In this document: positions 9,217 to 17,873 of the stretch, piece by piece
Position numbering within the stretch: position 1 is the first letter of the stretch
Layout of the letters: every line of letters starts with the position of its first letter
Origin: Marinimicrobium sp038419845
GTDB lineage: Bacteria; Pseudomonadota; Gammaproteobacteria; Pseudomonadales; Cellvibrionaceae
Direction of reading: 5' to 3'
DNA: 64,000 nucleotides
Assembly: GCF_038419845.1 (NCBI RefSeq)
Contig: NZ_JBCAQT010000003.1
Span: 1 to 64,000, forward strand
Made by a program: the position numbers and the translations under genes
Notes under the pieces: model-generated
What the model was told of the DNA's origin: nothing
Database searches by the model: none
What the model saw: the letters and a program-made list of their open reading frames with translations, nothing else

Positions 9217-10310
9217 AGCGAGAGCTCCACCAGGTAATCATTGACATAGAGTTTGGTCCACTGCTCGGGAAAGCTGACCCAGCTTTTGTTGCTGGGCGCC
9301 TTTCTATCCTCGTTGAGCCGGGCCTTCATGGAGTGTCCGTTGAACCGAAAGGACATGATCTTGTAGGTGCCCAGGTCTTCGACAAATTCCACGTCCACCT
9401 CGTAGGCATCGTCGGTCTTGTCGTCCCAGACGTGAATGAACTCGGGCCTGATGCCCAGTTTTGCCTGACTGATGCCTTTACCCAGCAATTTTTTATGGAG
9501 GTCGTCGCTAACCGGCATGGTTTGAGACTTAAAATGTATGCCTCCGTCGTCTATGGTGACATCCAAAAAATTCATGCCGGGGCTGCCAATAAAGTATCCG
9601 ACAAAGGTGTGTTTCGGGTTTTCAAATAGCTTTCGGGGGGTGTCGAACTGGACGATCTTTCCCTCATACATCACCGCAATCTTATCGGCGAAGGTAGAGG
9701 CTTCAAGCTGGTCGTGGGTGACGTACACCATGGTGATATTGAAGCGCTCGTGAATCTGCTTGAGTTTCCGGCGCAGTTTCCACTTCAGTTGGGGGTCGAT
9801 CACCGTCAGAGGCTCGTCAAACAAAATGGCGGACACATCGTCTCGAACCAGACCTCGGCCCATGGACACCTTTTGTTTTTGATCAGCGGAGAGGCCTTTG
9901 GCTTTTTTACTCAGTTCCGAAGTGAGATCCAGAAGATCGGCCACTTCATTCACCTTGGATTGTATTTTATGTTTGGCCACGCCGGTGTTTTTGAGCGGAA
10001 AGGCCAGGTTTTGGGACACGGTCATGGTGTCGTAGATCACCGGGAACTGGAACACTTGGGCGATGTTGCGCTCCTCCGGGCGCAACTCGTTGACCCGCCT
10101 GCCATCGAACAAAACTTCGCCGTCGGTAGGGCTCAGTAGCCCGGAAATGATATTCAGCAAAGTTGACTTGCCGCAGCCGGAGGGGCCCAGCAGCGCGTAG
10201 GCGCCGCCTTGCTCCCAGACGTGATTCATCTCCTTGATGGCATAGTCGTCTGGGCCGGAGGGGTCCTGTTCGTAGGTGTGGGCCAGGGCGTTGAGTGTTA
10301 TTTGTACCAT
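9213..10310 (-). CDS. glpT: Glycerol ABC importer ATPase GlpT (degenerate signature motif)
   Basis: 365 residues: an ABC ATPase domain (1 to about 240) and a C-terminal OB/MalK-like regulatory domain. Walker A is GPSGCGKST (42-50), Q-loop FQ (87-88), Walker B AILFDE (161-166), and the switch histidine is H199 (YVTHDQ). The ABC signature, normally LSGGQ, reads LSADQ (140-144). Its partner GlpS has the opposite defect, so the heterodimer should contain one normal and one degenerate ATP site. It lies two bases after glpS. The symbol follows the Rhizobium naming and is not the E. coli glycerol-3-phosphate antiporter. Confidence 0.9.
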   Translation of the reverse strand: MVQITLNALAHTYEQDPSGPDDYAIKEMNHVWEQGGAYALLGPSGCGKSTLLNIISGLLSPTDGEVLFDGRRVNELRPEERNIAQVFQFPVIYDTMTVSQNLAFPLKNTGVAKHKIQSKVNEVADLLDLTSELSKKAKGLSADQKQKVSMGRGLVRDDVSAILFDEPLTVIDPQLKWKLRRKLKQIHERFNITMVYVTHDQLEASTFADKIAVMYEGKIVQFDTPRKLFENPKHTFVGYFIGSPGMNFLDVTIDDGGIHFKSQTMPVSDDLHKKLLGKGISQAKLGIRPEFIHVWDDKTDDAYEVDVEFVEDLGTYKIMSFRFNGHSMKARLNEDRKAPSNKSWVSFPEQWTKLYVNDYLVELSL

Positions 10311-10312
10311 GG

Positions 10313-11401
10313 TTATTGCTCCCCCAAGTGAATCGGTGCATGCACCAGCTGGCCTTCACAGTCAAAAGCAAAGACTTTGTGGGTCGGGAAGTAGATTTTT
10401 ATTTCCTGGTCCACTTTGTATTCGTGCACACCCGAAAGGTGGAGCACCAAATCAAAGTGCGGATTATGGACATGCAAGAAGGTTTCGGAGCCGCTGATCT
10501 CCGCCAGCTCCACCTTGACGGGAAGCTCCAGGTCGTCGTCTGCCTGGGGCACCAGGCCGATATGGGAGGCGCGCACACCAAACTGATAGTCTCCGGCTGA
10601 CAGGTTTCTTAGGTCGGCGTTGAGCTGAAAGTGAATGGTCTTATCGAAGGTTACTTCGTTGTCGGTCACAGTGGCGGAAATGATATTGATGGGTGGCTCT
10701 GAGAACATCTCTGCGGTCACAATATCCTTGGGCTTGTGGTAGACCTCGGCGGTGGGGCCCACCTGGAGCAGCCGTCCTTCGTGCAAAACAGCGGTGTTGC
10801 CACCCAGGGCAAGTGCTTCGTTGGGCTCGGTGGTCGCATAGACGGCGATGCAGTTGCGCTCCTTAAACAGAGTGCGCAGTTCGGCACGAAACTGCTCCCG
10901 TAGCTTGTAGTCAAGATTGACCAGCGGCTCGTCGAAAAGAACTAACTCGGCATCCTTAACCAGGGCGCGGGCCATGGCAGTACGCTGCTGTTGACCACCG
11001 GACAGCTCAAGAGGTAAGCGATTTAGTAATTTTTCTATGCCCAGCATTTCGGCGGTTTCCCTGACCCGTCGATCGAGAATATTGGGGTCGGTCTTGCTCA
11101 GCCTCAGGGGCGAGGCGATATTCTCGTAAACCGTCAGGTTAGGGTAGTTGATGAACTGCTGGTAGACCATGGAAATGTTGCGGTTGCGCACCGGCACACC
11201 TGTAACATCCACATTATTCATCATGATTTGCCCTTTGGTAGGTCTGTCCAAACCTGCCATGAGCCGCATCAAGCTGGTTTTACCGGCGCGAGTTCGGCCG
11301 AGTAGCACGTTGAAGGAACCAGGTTCAAAAGTCAGGTTGAGATCTGAAATCCAGGTCTCCCCCTCGACTACCCGTGTGACGTTTTTAAGCGTTAAAGACA
11401 T
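10313..11401 (-). CDS. glpS: Glycerol ABC importer ATPase GlpS (switch histidine replaced)
   Basis: 362 residues with the same two-domain layout as GlpT. Walker A is GRTRAGKT (35-42), the Q-loop contains QQ (81-82), the signature is a canonical LSGGQ (133-137), and Walker B is LVLFDE (153-158). The switch position expected to be histidine is Thr191 (YATTEPNEA). It is the first gene of the transporter operon. The ATG at 11401 lies 52 bases downstream of a near-consensus sigma-54 promoter and opposite the activator gene. It powers glycerol uptake with GlpT. Confidence 0.9.
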   Translation of the reverse strand: MSLTLKNVTRVVEGETWISDLNLTFEPGSFNVLLGRTRAGKTSLMRLMAGLDRPTKGQIMMNNVDVTGVPVRNRNISMVYQQFINYPNLTVYENIASPLRLSKTDPNILDRRVRETAEMLGIEKLLNRLPLELSGGQQQRTAMARALVKDAELVLFDEPLVNLDYKLREQFRAELRTLFKERNCIAVYATTEPNEALALGGNTAVLHEGRLLQVGPTAEVYHKPKDIVTAEMFSEPPINIISATVTDNEVTFDKTIHFQLNADLRNLSAGDYQFGVRASHIGLVPQADDDLELPVKVELAEISGSETFLHVHNPHFDLVLHLSGVHEYKVDQEIKIYFPTHKVFAFDCEGQLVHAPIHLGEQ

Positions 11402-11422
11402 TGTCGATACCTTTTGTCTTTA

Positions 11423-11437
11423 TGTTGGTATTGGTTG
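11423..11437 (-). promoter_or_regulatory. Shared leader element ahead of glpS (diverged copy)
   Basis: The minus strand reads AACAACCAATACCAACA in this interval and its edge, containing the ACCAACA core found ahead of glpV, the porin gene and fbaB. It is the first-gene leader of the operon. Confidence 0.35.
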
Positions 11438-11452
11438 TTCCTCCAAGCAATA

Positions 11453-11468
11453 TTCAACACTCGTGCCA
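11453..11468 (-). promoter_or_regulatory. Near-consensus sigma-54 promoter for glpSTPQUV
   Basis: The minus strand reads TGGCAC, five bases (GAGTG), then TTGAA. The -24 element is perfect and spacing is correct. The -12 element is TTGA rather than TTGC, one mismatch at an important base. It lies 52 bases above the glpS start and faces a gene for a sigma-54 activator, which supports the call. Confidence 0.55.
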
Positions 11469-11582
11469 GTTTTGCTTTTATCCCGGTTTGAATCATTGGA
11501 AAATGGCGCAAAGTACTCTATGACGGTCTTCAAGCTCGGGTAAGCAGTTCACAAACATCTTGCCGGTGGACCTTTCCGGGGG

Positions 11583-11641
11583 TGTTCACGACTGTTCATT
11601 TTCAGGTTTTAGGTGTTCAGTGCGAGCGCTTTGACTGTTCA
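11583..11641. promoter_or_regulatory. Four phased TGTTCA repeats, candidate enhancer for the activator
   Basis: TGTTCA occurs at 11583, 11593, 11614 and 11636, with steps of 10, 21 and 22 bases, close to whole helical turns. The array is about 115-175 bases upstream of the sigma-54 -24 element, a usual distance for enhancer-binding activators, and about 120 bases ahead of the activator gene itself. Confidence 0.5.
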
Positions 11642-11761
11642 AAGGCTCTGTTGAAGGTACAGCAATTGACTGATTGTAAAATTAGAGCATAATCGAAGGT
11701 GGTTCGCCGCTCCCTAGCTGTTTGCTAGACCATAAATATATAAAGAGTATGTGGAGTGATA

Positions 11762-13825
11762 ATGAAAGATGATAAAAGGTCTGAGGCGGAAACCATGTCC
11801 GGTAGCCAGACAGAACATGAAAATGTCAAATTAGGCTCCAAGAAGCCGCATGAGCAAATTGTTGAGACGCCTACTAAAGGGCACGCGAGCATCATTCGTG
11901 AGTCCTGGTACCGTTGTGAACAGTTTGGCTTGGATCATGCCAGTCAACCGAATTTTGGCAGCCTGTCCAAGGGCGACCTTAGAGAGCTCAGAGAGGAGCA
12001 CAAGGGGCTTTTGGATACCACCGAGAATGAGGTTCTTCCTTATTATGAAAATATTTTAAGTAACTCGGCCTGTATGATCGTTCTTGCTGATCGCCAGGGG
12101 CATGTACTCAATACCTGGGGACAGTCCCGGTTTGATAGTGCCTCCCGGCACGGCTTGGTGGATGGCAATCAGTGGGGCGAGCTGGGCGCGGGTACCAATG
12201 CCATAGGAACAGCCCTGGCCTCGGGGCACGCAATTCAAGTGGGGCGAGACGAGCACTTTTTGCGGGCGAACCGCTTCATGGTAGGCTCAGCCTCACCCAT
12301 CTACGACTCCAGCAATGATCTGGTCGGGGTGCTGGATATCTCCTCCGATGCCTATCTCCCACAGGATCACACCCTGGGTATGGTGAAGCTCATGACGCTG
12401 AGCGTGGAAAATCGGTTGATTTTTTCAGCTTTCCAAAAAGAACACTTTCTGTTGATGTTCAACACCAATTTGGGCAGCTTGGATAGCCATTGGTCCGGGT
12501 TGCTGGGTGTGGATGAAAATGGTGTCATCGTTTCGGCCAACCGTCGTGCAGAAATCGTTCTCGCCCACAATCTAGCGCTGTTGCACATTAACCAGGTGTT
12601 TAATTGCGAAATGCGCGATATTAAACAGCAGCCACCCAGCCTTCCCATGGAGCTTGAGGCTATGGGTCGTTACCAGATGTATGTCAAGGTGATTCCGCCG
12701 CTTGCCCCCATTATGCGGGTGCCTGACTTCCGCTCCCACCCGGATTATGTAGCGCCAGATCAGGTGAGTCGAAAAGACAGAGAGCTTCAATATAGAGCCT
12801 TGTCGGTTGAGGCGCCTGAGACTCCCGCTTCCGAGTCCCAGGGTTCCAATGTGAGTGATACGCCCAAATCCATACCCGATATCCCCGAAAGTGTAATCCC
12901 CCTGGCGGACCTGGAGCACGGTGACAAACGAGTAGAGCGCCTGGTGCGCCAGGCGCACAAGATCATGGAGAAAGACATTCCCATTTTGATTCACGGGGAG
13001 ACGGGTGTGGGCAAGGAGATATTGGTGCGCAGTCTGCATTACCACTCCAGTAGAGCCCGGGAAATGCTGGTGGCGGTCAACTGCGCAGCCATACCTTCCG
13101 AGTTGGTTGAGTCGGAGCTTTTCGGCTATGCCAAGGGGGCCTTTACCGGAGCCCAATCCCAAGGCTCCATTGGCTTGATCCGGCGTGCGCATAGAGGCAC
13201 GCTGTTTCTGGACGAGATTGGCGAGATGCCCTTGACGGTTCAGTCCCGGCTGTTGCGTGTCCTGCAGGAGCGGGTGGTTACGCCTCTGGGGTCATCGGAC
13301 ACCTACCCGGTGGATACCAAACTGATCTCGGCCACCAACCGTGCCTTGAAAGAGGATGTGACCCGAGGTGAGTTTCGGCAGGATCTCTATTATCGGATTT
13401 CCGGTCTTAACGTGGAGTTGCCGCCGCTGCGCGAGCGGGCCGATCGGCGCAAATTGATTCTGTATGTGCACGAGCGTCTGAGGCGCGAGGAGCCGGGCCC
13501 CCCATTGAGCAACCAAATGTTGGAGCTCTTGGATCAACATCCCTGGCCGGGCAATGTCCGTCAGTTGGTGTTCGTACTCAAAGTGGGCATGGCCATGGCT
13601 GATGGGGATCCACTAGAGGACTCGCACTTGCCGGACGACTTCTATGACGAGTTGGCAGACAAGCGGCCCGTCGGCTTGAAAAAAGAGGCGGATGGCGAAC
13701 CTTTGAAAGAGTTGATTCCCCGACTGTTCAAGCAATACCAGGGCAATGTTTCCCAGACCGCCCAGGCTGCGGGCGTCAGTCGCAATACGGTATACAAATA
13801 CGCCCCCAGGGACGACAGCTTATGA
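11762..13825 (+). CDS. AcoR-type sigma-54-dependent transcriptional activator
   Basis: 687 residues from the ATG at 11762, with GTGGAG 5 bases upstream (an in-frame GTG two codons earlier is less likely). Layout: an N-terminal GAF sensor with GTNAIGTAL (about 144-152) typical of AcoR/acetoin-type activators; a PAS-like middle (about 240-300); a linker; an AAA+ domain with Walker A GETGVGKE (412-419), the sigma-54 contact loop GAFTGA (459-464) and FLDEIGEMP; and a Fis-type helix-turn-helix at the end (NVSQTAQAAGVSRNTVYKY). It is divergent from glpS and most likely activates that operon in response to glycerol or a derivative. The effector is not known. Confidence 0.9.
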   Translation: MKDDKRSEAETMSGSQTEHENVKLGSKKPHEQIVETPTKGHASIIRESWYRCEQFGLDHASQPNFGSLSKGDLRELREEHKGLLDTTENEVLPYYENILSNSACMIVLADRQGHVLNTWGQSRFDSASRHGLVDGNQWGELGAGTNAIGTALASGHAIQVGRDEHFLRANRFMVGSASPIYDSSNDLVGVLDISSDAYLPQDHTLGMVKLMTLSVENRLIFSAFQKEHFLLMFNTNLGSLDSHWSGLLGVDENGVIVSANRRAEIVLAHNLALLHINQVFNCEMRDIKQQPPSLPMELEAMGRYQMYVKVIPPLAPIMRVPDFRSHPDYVAPDQVSRKDRELQYRALSVEAPETPASESQGSNVSDTPKSIPDIPESVIPLADLEHGDKRVERLVRQAHKIMEKDIPILIHGETGVGKEILVRSLHYHSSRAREMLVAVNCAAIPSELVESELFGYAKGAFTGAQSQGSIGLIRRAHRGTLFLDEIGEMPLTVQSRLLRVLQERVVTPLGSSDTYPVDTKLISATNRALKEDVTRGEFRQDLYYRISGLNVELPPLRERADRRKLILYVHERLRREEPGPPLSNQMLELLDQHPWPGNVRQLVFVLKVGMAMADGDPLEDSHLPDDFYDELADKRPVGLKKEADGEPLKELIPRLFKQYQGNVSQTAQAAGVSRNTVYKYAPRDDSL

Positions 13826-13837
13826 ACTTGCAACTGG

Positions 13838-14469
13838 GTGATGTTGGCCGACCGCTACCAGCGCCGCACTGCCAAGTGGGCGCGCGAAGCCGCGTTGCCG
13901 GCGGGCAAGAGCTTTGCCACGCTGGATCACCAGCGTCTGCAGTTGGGCAACAAGCCACTGCTGGCAAAGCTGCAGCAGGACAACGACTGGGCGCACCGGG
14001 CGGACAACGTCTTGTTGCCGGGCCCGAGCGGCACCGGCAAAACCCGCATCGCCGCCGCCCTGGGCGCCAACCTGATTGATGCCGGTATCCGCGTGAAGCT
14101 CTTCTCGGCCATCGTCCTGGTGCAACTGCTGCAGCAGGCCAAACAGCAGCTCGAGCTTCAGACTGCCATAACGCGGTTGGACAAGTACCGGGTGCTGATC
14201 ATTGAGGACATCGGCTACGTGAAAAAGACCGAAGCGGAAACCTCTGTGCTGTTCGAGCTCATGGCAGCCTGATCATCACCGCCAACCAGCCGTTCAGCGC
14301 TTGGGACCAGATCTTCCCGGACAGCATGATGACGGTGGCGGCCATCGACCGGCTGATCCACCACGCCCACATACTGGAACTGGAGGGAGACAATTACCGC
14401 AAGCAGCAGCAACTGCAGCAAATCACCGCCAGCCAAACTGGCGGCCGCTCAACCGGCCAAGATAATTGA
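13838..14469 (+). pseudogene. IS21-type IstB ATPase remnant, N-truncated and frameshifted
   Basis: The first part keeps GPSGTGKTRIAAALG (Walker A) and VLIIEDIGY (Walker B) of the IS21 helper ATPase, but starts about 70 residues late. At 14272 the frame hits TGA after FELMAA. The continuation LIITANQPFSAWDQIFPD, then TVAAIDRLIHHAHILELEG, lies in the next frame. Compared with the family, the few codons for the usual YERRS stretch are missing, so a small deletion caused the shift. The remnant ends at TGA 14467-14469. No IstA transposase is present. It directly follows the activator gene. Confidence 0.8.
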
Positions 14470-15033
14470 CGCGGACCGGACAAAGTAGTTGACGTTAAAC
14501 AGGTTCTCCGGGAAGCTGGAGACGAATTCGCTTCTGACCGGGTTGGGGAATTGCAGTCGCTTGTACTTGGGATGGCGGTTGAAGGCGAGAAAGACGCTGG
14601 AGAGGTTGCTCTTGTGGCGGTTGACGGTAGAGCCGGTGCGCTTTTGGGCCATCTCAAGCAGGATGTCGTCGATGTCTTCTGGGGTGACGTCGGTTACCAG
14701 CTTGTCTTTAAACTGCTTTTGCCAAAACCGGATTCGCCCGTGGGCGGATTTGTCTTTGATGAGTGTAGTGGCCAGGTACTCTTCGACCCATTCCGAGAAT
14801 AGGGGAATGAGACAGCGGATCGTGCCTTTACTGGTTTCAATTTGGACGGCCTGTCTCAGGCTTAAGTCGTCGCCATAGGAAAGTTTTCGGGCGAGTGCGG
14901 TATCGGACTCGACGGTCTGGGCCCATTGCTTGGCTTTGGTCTTGGTGGGGAAGGTGGCGTACAGGTTTTTAAGATTGGTGCGGCGGACAATAGCTTGAAA
15001 CTTGCCGCTCGGGAGCTTGCGAATGGTGGCCAT
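14449..15033 (-). pseudogene. Tyrosine recombinase (integrase), N-terminal half only
   Basis: From ATG 15033 (MATIRKLPSGKFQAIVRR) the product keeps the arm-type DNA-binding domain (MATIRKLPSGK...KTKAKQWAQ) and the SAM-like core-binding domain (about 65-165; VTPEDIDDILLEM, TGSTVNRHKSNLSSVF). It stops before the catalytic domain, so the R-H-R-Y residues are absent. The last residues probably come from neighbouring IstB-linked sequence. It lies 140 bases beyond the 3' end of tRNA-Asn and reads away from it, the usual arrangement for an element integrated at a tRNA. An ATG six codons upstream (15051) is possible. Confidence 0.75.
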
Positions 15034-15172
15034 GCTGGCTTCTCCTGGCATACCCTGAACAGCAGTGTGCTCAGAGTGTGCTCGTCAGTGATTGATAACA
15101 GTGTCAACCAACTATCAAACTGACGTGAGGAGAAAAATCGCGTTGCAAATCAATGACTTACAACGCTAAATT

Positions 15173-15248
15173 TGGCTCCGCCTGCTGGGCTCGAACCAGC
15201 GACCCAATGATTAACAGTCATTTGCTCTACCAACTGAGCTAAGGCGGA
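15173..15248 (-). tRNA. tRNA-Asn (GUU)
   Basis: 76-base cloverleaf on the minus strand with encoded CCA (complement of 15173-15175). Acceptor TCCGCCT pairs with AGGCGGA. The anticodon loop is CTGTTAA, with GTT reading Asn codons. The T loop is GGTTCGAGCCC. A sigma-70 promoter lies just upstream, and an integrase remnant lies downstream of its 3' end. Confidence 0.96.
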
Positions 15249-15278
15249 GTGGCGACTTCCTGTGTGGAAGTGGTGCGT

Positions 15279-15307
15279 ATCCTATAGTCCCGGTTTATAT
15301 CGGTCAA
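15279..15307 (-). promoter_or_regulatory. Sigma-70 promoter of tRNA-Asn
   Basis: The minus strand has TTGACC (15307-15302), a 17-base spacer and TAGGAT (15284-15279), with the tRNA 5' end 30 bases downstream. Confidence 0.7.
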
Positions 15308-15434
15308 CCCTTTTTGGCAAAATTTTTGTCGCCTCCCGGCGCGCTGGTGGTCTGCTGTCCATTTTGGTTGTTCTGTGTTCAGTTTTTGGGAAATCGCCGG
15401 GATTTTCAAGGGCTTATCCCCTATAATCGGGGGC

Positions 15435-16049
15435 ATGCAAGAATCCAGAAGCGCCCCAACCGAGACCGATCCCAACCCCCTGCTCAGGCCGATCGAGACG
15501 GTTCTGCGTGCCTCCCAGGACGCCGCGCAGACCGAGTTCAGTCTGATCCAGACCCTGAAGGCCGAAGGCCTGGTGGCGCCGGATTACAGCCTCGCGCCCC
15601 TGACGCTGTTTCGGGTGCACTTTCAGGTGTTCAATGCCCTCCATCGCCTGCAGCCGGTCTTTGCCGAGCAGGGGCAGGCGTTGGTGATCTCGCCCCTGGC
15701 GATCTATCTGCGCCCGCTGGCGGAGGGAGAAGGGGCTCTGGCCGAGGCGGGCGATGCGGCGCTGCGCGATTTTTATCTGGATTGGGGGGAGTATGAGCGG
15801 GCCACGGGCGACAGTGTGGAGGCGCTGCTGTCCGATTTCTGGCGGTTGATGGGGCGCCGGGGCGAGCCGGGCGGCGACGAGCGCCAGGAGGCTCTGGCGG
15901 AGCTGGGGCTGGAGGATCCGGTGAGCCCGGAGTTGATCAAGCGGCGCTACCGGCGCCTGGCCATGGACCATCACCCCGATCGCGGCGGCTCCGAGGTCCG
16001 GTTGCAACGCATCAATGCGGCCATGGCGTTGCTGGAGCATCGTCGCTAG
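15435..16049 (+). CDS. DnaJ-related protein with C-terminal J domain
   Basis: 204 residues from the ATG at 15435 (an in-frame start at 15375 exists). The N-terminal two thirds match the DNAJ_related type region (NPLLRPIETVLRAS, FQVFNALHRLQP). The last 50 residues are a shortened J domain with the HPD motif in MDHHPDRGG, which would stimulate the ATPase of a DnaK chaperone. A TATAAT at 15422-15427 sits only 8 bases before this ATG, so a very short or absent leader is possible. The stop overlaps the GTG start of the next gene (TAGTG), so the two are coupled. Confidence 0.8.
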   Translation: MQESRSAPTETDPNPLLRPIETVLRASQDAAQTEFSLIQTLKAEGLVAPDYSLAPLTLFRVHFQVFNALHRLQPVFAEQGQALVISPLAIYLRPLAEGEGALAEAGDAALRDFYLDWGEYERATGDSVEALLSDFWRLMGRRGEPGGDERQEALAELGLEDPVSPELIKRRYRRLAMDHHPDRGGSEVRLQRINAAMALLEHRR

Positions 16050-16795
16050 TGTCGATCCTCTGGTACAAACAGCAAGACGGCCAGCGCTATGAGGTGCGGC
16101 GCGCGGGCCAGAGCCTGCGGCTCTATACCAACGGCGTCTTTCACAGTCAGTACAACCCGGCCCAACCGGTGGCGGGGACCATCTGGGATCTGTTGTCGCT
16201 GCCGGCCTTCGCCCTGGCTCCCGGCCGACCCCGCCGGGTGCTGGTCCTGGGTGTGGGCGGCGGGGCGGTGATTCGCCAGCTCAACCACTTTTTCTCGCCC
16301 GACCTGATTGTCGGCATTGAATTGAACCCGGTGCATTTGATCCTGGCCCGGCGTTTTTTCGATGTGGAAGAAAAGAACGTCTGCCTGCTGGAGGCGGATG
16401 CCCTTGCATGGGTCGACGCCTATCGGGGGCCGGCGTTCGATCTGGTCATCGATGATCTGTTCGGTGACTCGCAGGGCGAACCCGAACGGGCGGTGTCGGC
16501 CGACCGGAATTGGAGCCGGGCGCTGCGCCGCTTGTTGGCCCCCGGAGGCATGCTGGTGATGAATTTTGACAGCGACGCGGGACTGAAACAATCGGCGCTC
16601 TGGTCGGACCCGGTGTTGCGGCGCCAGTGGACGGACCGGCAGCGATTCAGCACCCCGCGCTATGCCAACCAGATCGCGGTCTTTTATTTCGGCCGCCCTG
16701 ACTGGGCCGCTTTTGAAGAGCGGCTGCAGTCACATCCTGAGCTGGACCAGCGACGTTCGGGGTGTCGGTTGACGTATCGTCGTCAACGGTTTTAA
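16049..16795 (+). CDS. Spermidine synthase-like protein
   Basis: 248 residues from a GTG overlapping the previous stop. A Rossmann fold of the SpeE family is clear. VLVLGVGGGAVIRQLNHF (about 65-82) is the nucleotide/dcSAM-binding glycine loop, VGIELNPVHL follows with the acidic residue after strand 2, and FDLVIDDLFGD occupies the active-site position. The N-terminal beta domain is short, so it is the compact class without the full polyamine tunnel. The substrate may be other than putrescine. Coupling to a J-domain protein is conserved in some gammaproteobacteria by memory, with no role claimed. Confidence 0.75.
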   Translation: MSILWYKQQDGQRYEVRRAGQSLRLYTNGVFHSQYNPAQPVAGTIWDLLSLPAFALAPGRPRRVLVLGVGGGAVIRQLNHFFSPDLIVGIELNPVHLILARRFFDVEEKNVCLLEADALAWVDAYRGPAFDLVIDDLFGDSQGEPERAVSADRNWSRALRRLLAPGGMLVMNFDSDAGLKQSALWSDPVLRRQWTDRQRFSTPRYANQIAVFYFGRPDWAAFEERLQSHPELDQRRSGCRLTYRRQRF

Positions 16796-16826
16796 TGAGG
16801 GGCAATTCAGGCGTTATCGGGAACTG

Positions 16827-17873
16827 TCAGGGGCGCAGGGCAAAGACACTGAATGAACCGTTATCCTTCAGAAGCTCGACCTGACCAAAGTAGTTCGCGG
16901 CGACTTTGCCCAGTGGAATAAACGAGTTCACCACAAAGAGGACGATGCCGCCCGGTGCCAGGTGGGCGCGGGCCTGCTGCAAAAACTGATGGGTCAGCTC
17001 ACCGCTGACGCTGAAGCCTTGATGGAAGGGTGGGTTACACAGGACCACATCAAAGGTTTCATCGATGCTCCGGGCGCAATCATCGGCGATGACCGTCGCA
17101 TCTATGCCATTGAACTCGGCGTTGTATCGGGCCATGGCAACGGCGGCGGCGTTGTTGTCGGTCATCACTCGGCGCTTGAGCGATTTCTCGCGGGTCATCA
17201 GGCCCAGGTAACCGTACCCGCAGCCAAGATCCAGCAGGGATTGCGGTTTGCGCTCGGCCATTAAGGCCCGGGCCTGGTCCCATAAAAACTCGCTGCCCTT
17301 GTCCACTTTCTGCCAGCCGAACAGTCCCGGTTTGCTGTAAAACGTCAGCCCTTCGGTTCCGACGATCCGCCGGGGAGTGGTGTAATCGCTGTCGTCCAGA
17401 GCGGGACCCAGGTCCCGGGCTCGCTCAAGGATGGCGGTGTAGACGCTGCCTTCCTTCTGCGATTTCTGCCGGATTCCCATCCGTTGGGCGGCCTTTTCAA
17501 TGTAGGTTTTCGCTCCTTCGTTTTTCTGTCCACACAGAAACAGCTGGCCGCCGGGGGTGAGGATTCGCGCCGCCTCATTGATGATGTGGTGGACGACCGG
17601 CTTTTCCTTGGAGACCCGATAGAACACCTGACTCAGACTCTGGTCCGGGTAGGCGCTAAAATCGAAATCGCTGAATGCGCTTTTCAGGTTCGAAGCCTGG
17701 GCACTCTGGGCCAGGTCCACACGATTGCTGATGATCTGGAAATCTTCCGGGGCATGGAAGGAGCCGGCCGACTTGAGTGCCGCCGGGTCGTTTTCATCCA
17801 GGCACCAGAGGCTGCGCTCGCCTGCCCGGGTGTGAATCTGGTTCAGCAGCCAGCCGAGGGCGGGATCAGACAC
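16827..17873 (-). CDS. rsmC: Ribosomal RNA small-subunit m2G methyltransferase, RsmC-like
   Basis: 348 residues, GTG start at 17873 with GGAGG just upstream inside rsuA. It has the duplicated methyltransferase architecture of RsmC/RlmG: an inactive N-terminal copy (about 1-165) and an active C-terminal copy with LLDLGCGYGYLG (about 214-225, SAM) and NPPFHQG (the NPPF base-amine motif). FYSKPGLFGWQKVDKGS ahead of the SAM site is typical of RsmC, which methylates G1207 of 16S rRNA. RlmG (23S G1835) is the alternative. It overlaps rsuA by 8 bases, giving a two-gene rRNA modification operon. Confidence 0.75.
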   Translation of the reverse strand: MSDPALGWLLNQIHTRAGERSLWCLDENDPAALKSAGSFHAPEDFQIISNRVDLAQSAQASNLKSAFSDFDFSAYPDQSLSQVFYRVSKEKPVVHHIINEAARILTPGGQLFLCGQKNEGAKTYIEKAAQRMGIRQKSQKEGSVYTAILERARDLGPALDDSDYTTPRRIVGTEGLTFYSKPGLFGWQKVDKGSEFLWDQARALMAERKPQSLLDLGCGYGYLGLMTREKSLKRRVMTDNNAAAVAMARYNAEFNGIDATVIADDCARSIDETFDVVLCNPPFHQGFSVSGELTHQFLQQARAHLAPGGIVLFVVNSFIPLGKVAANYFGQVELLKDNGSFSVFALRP

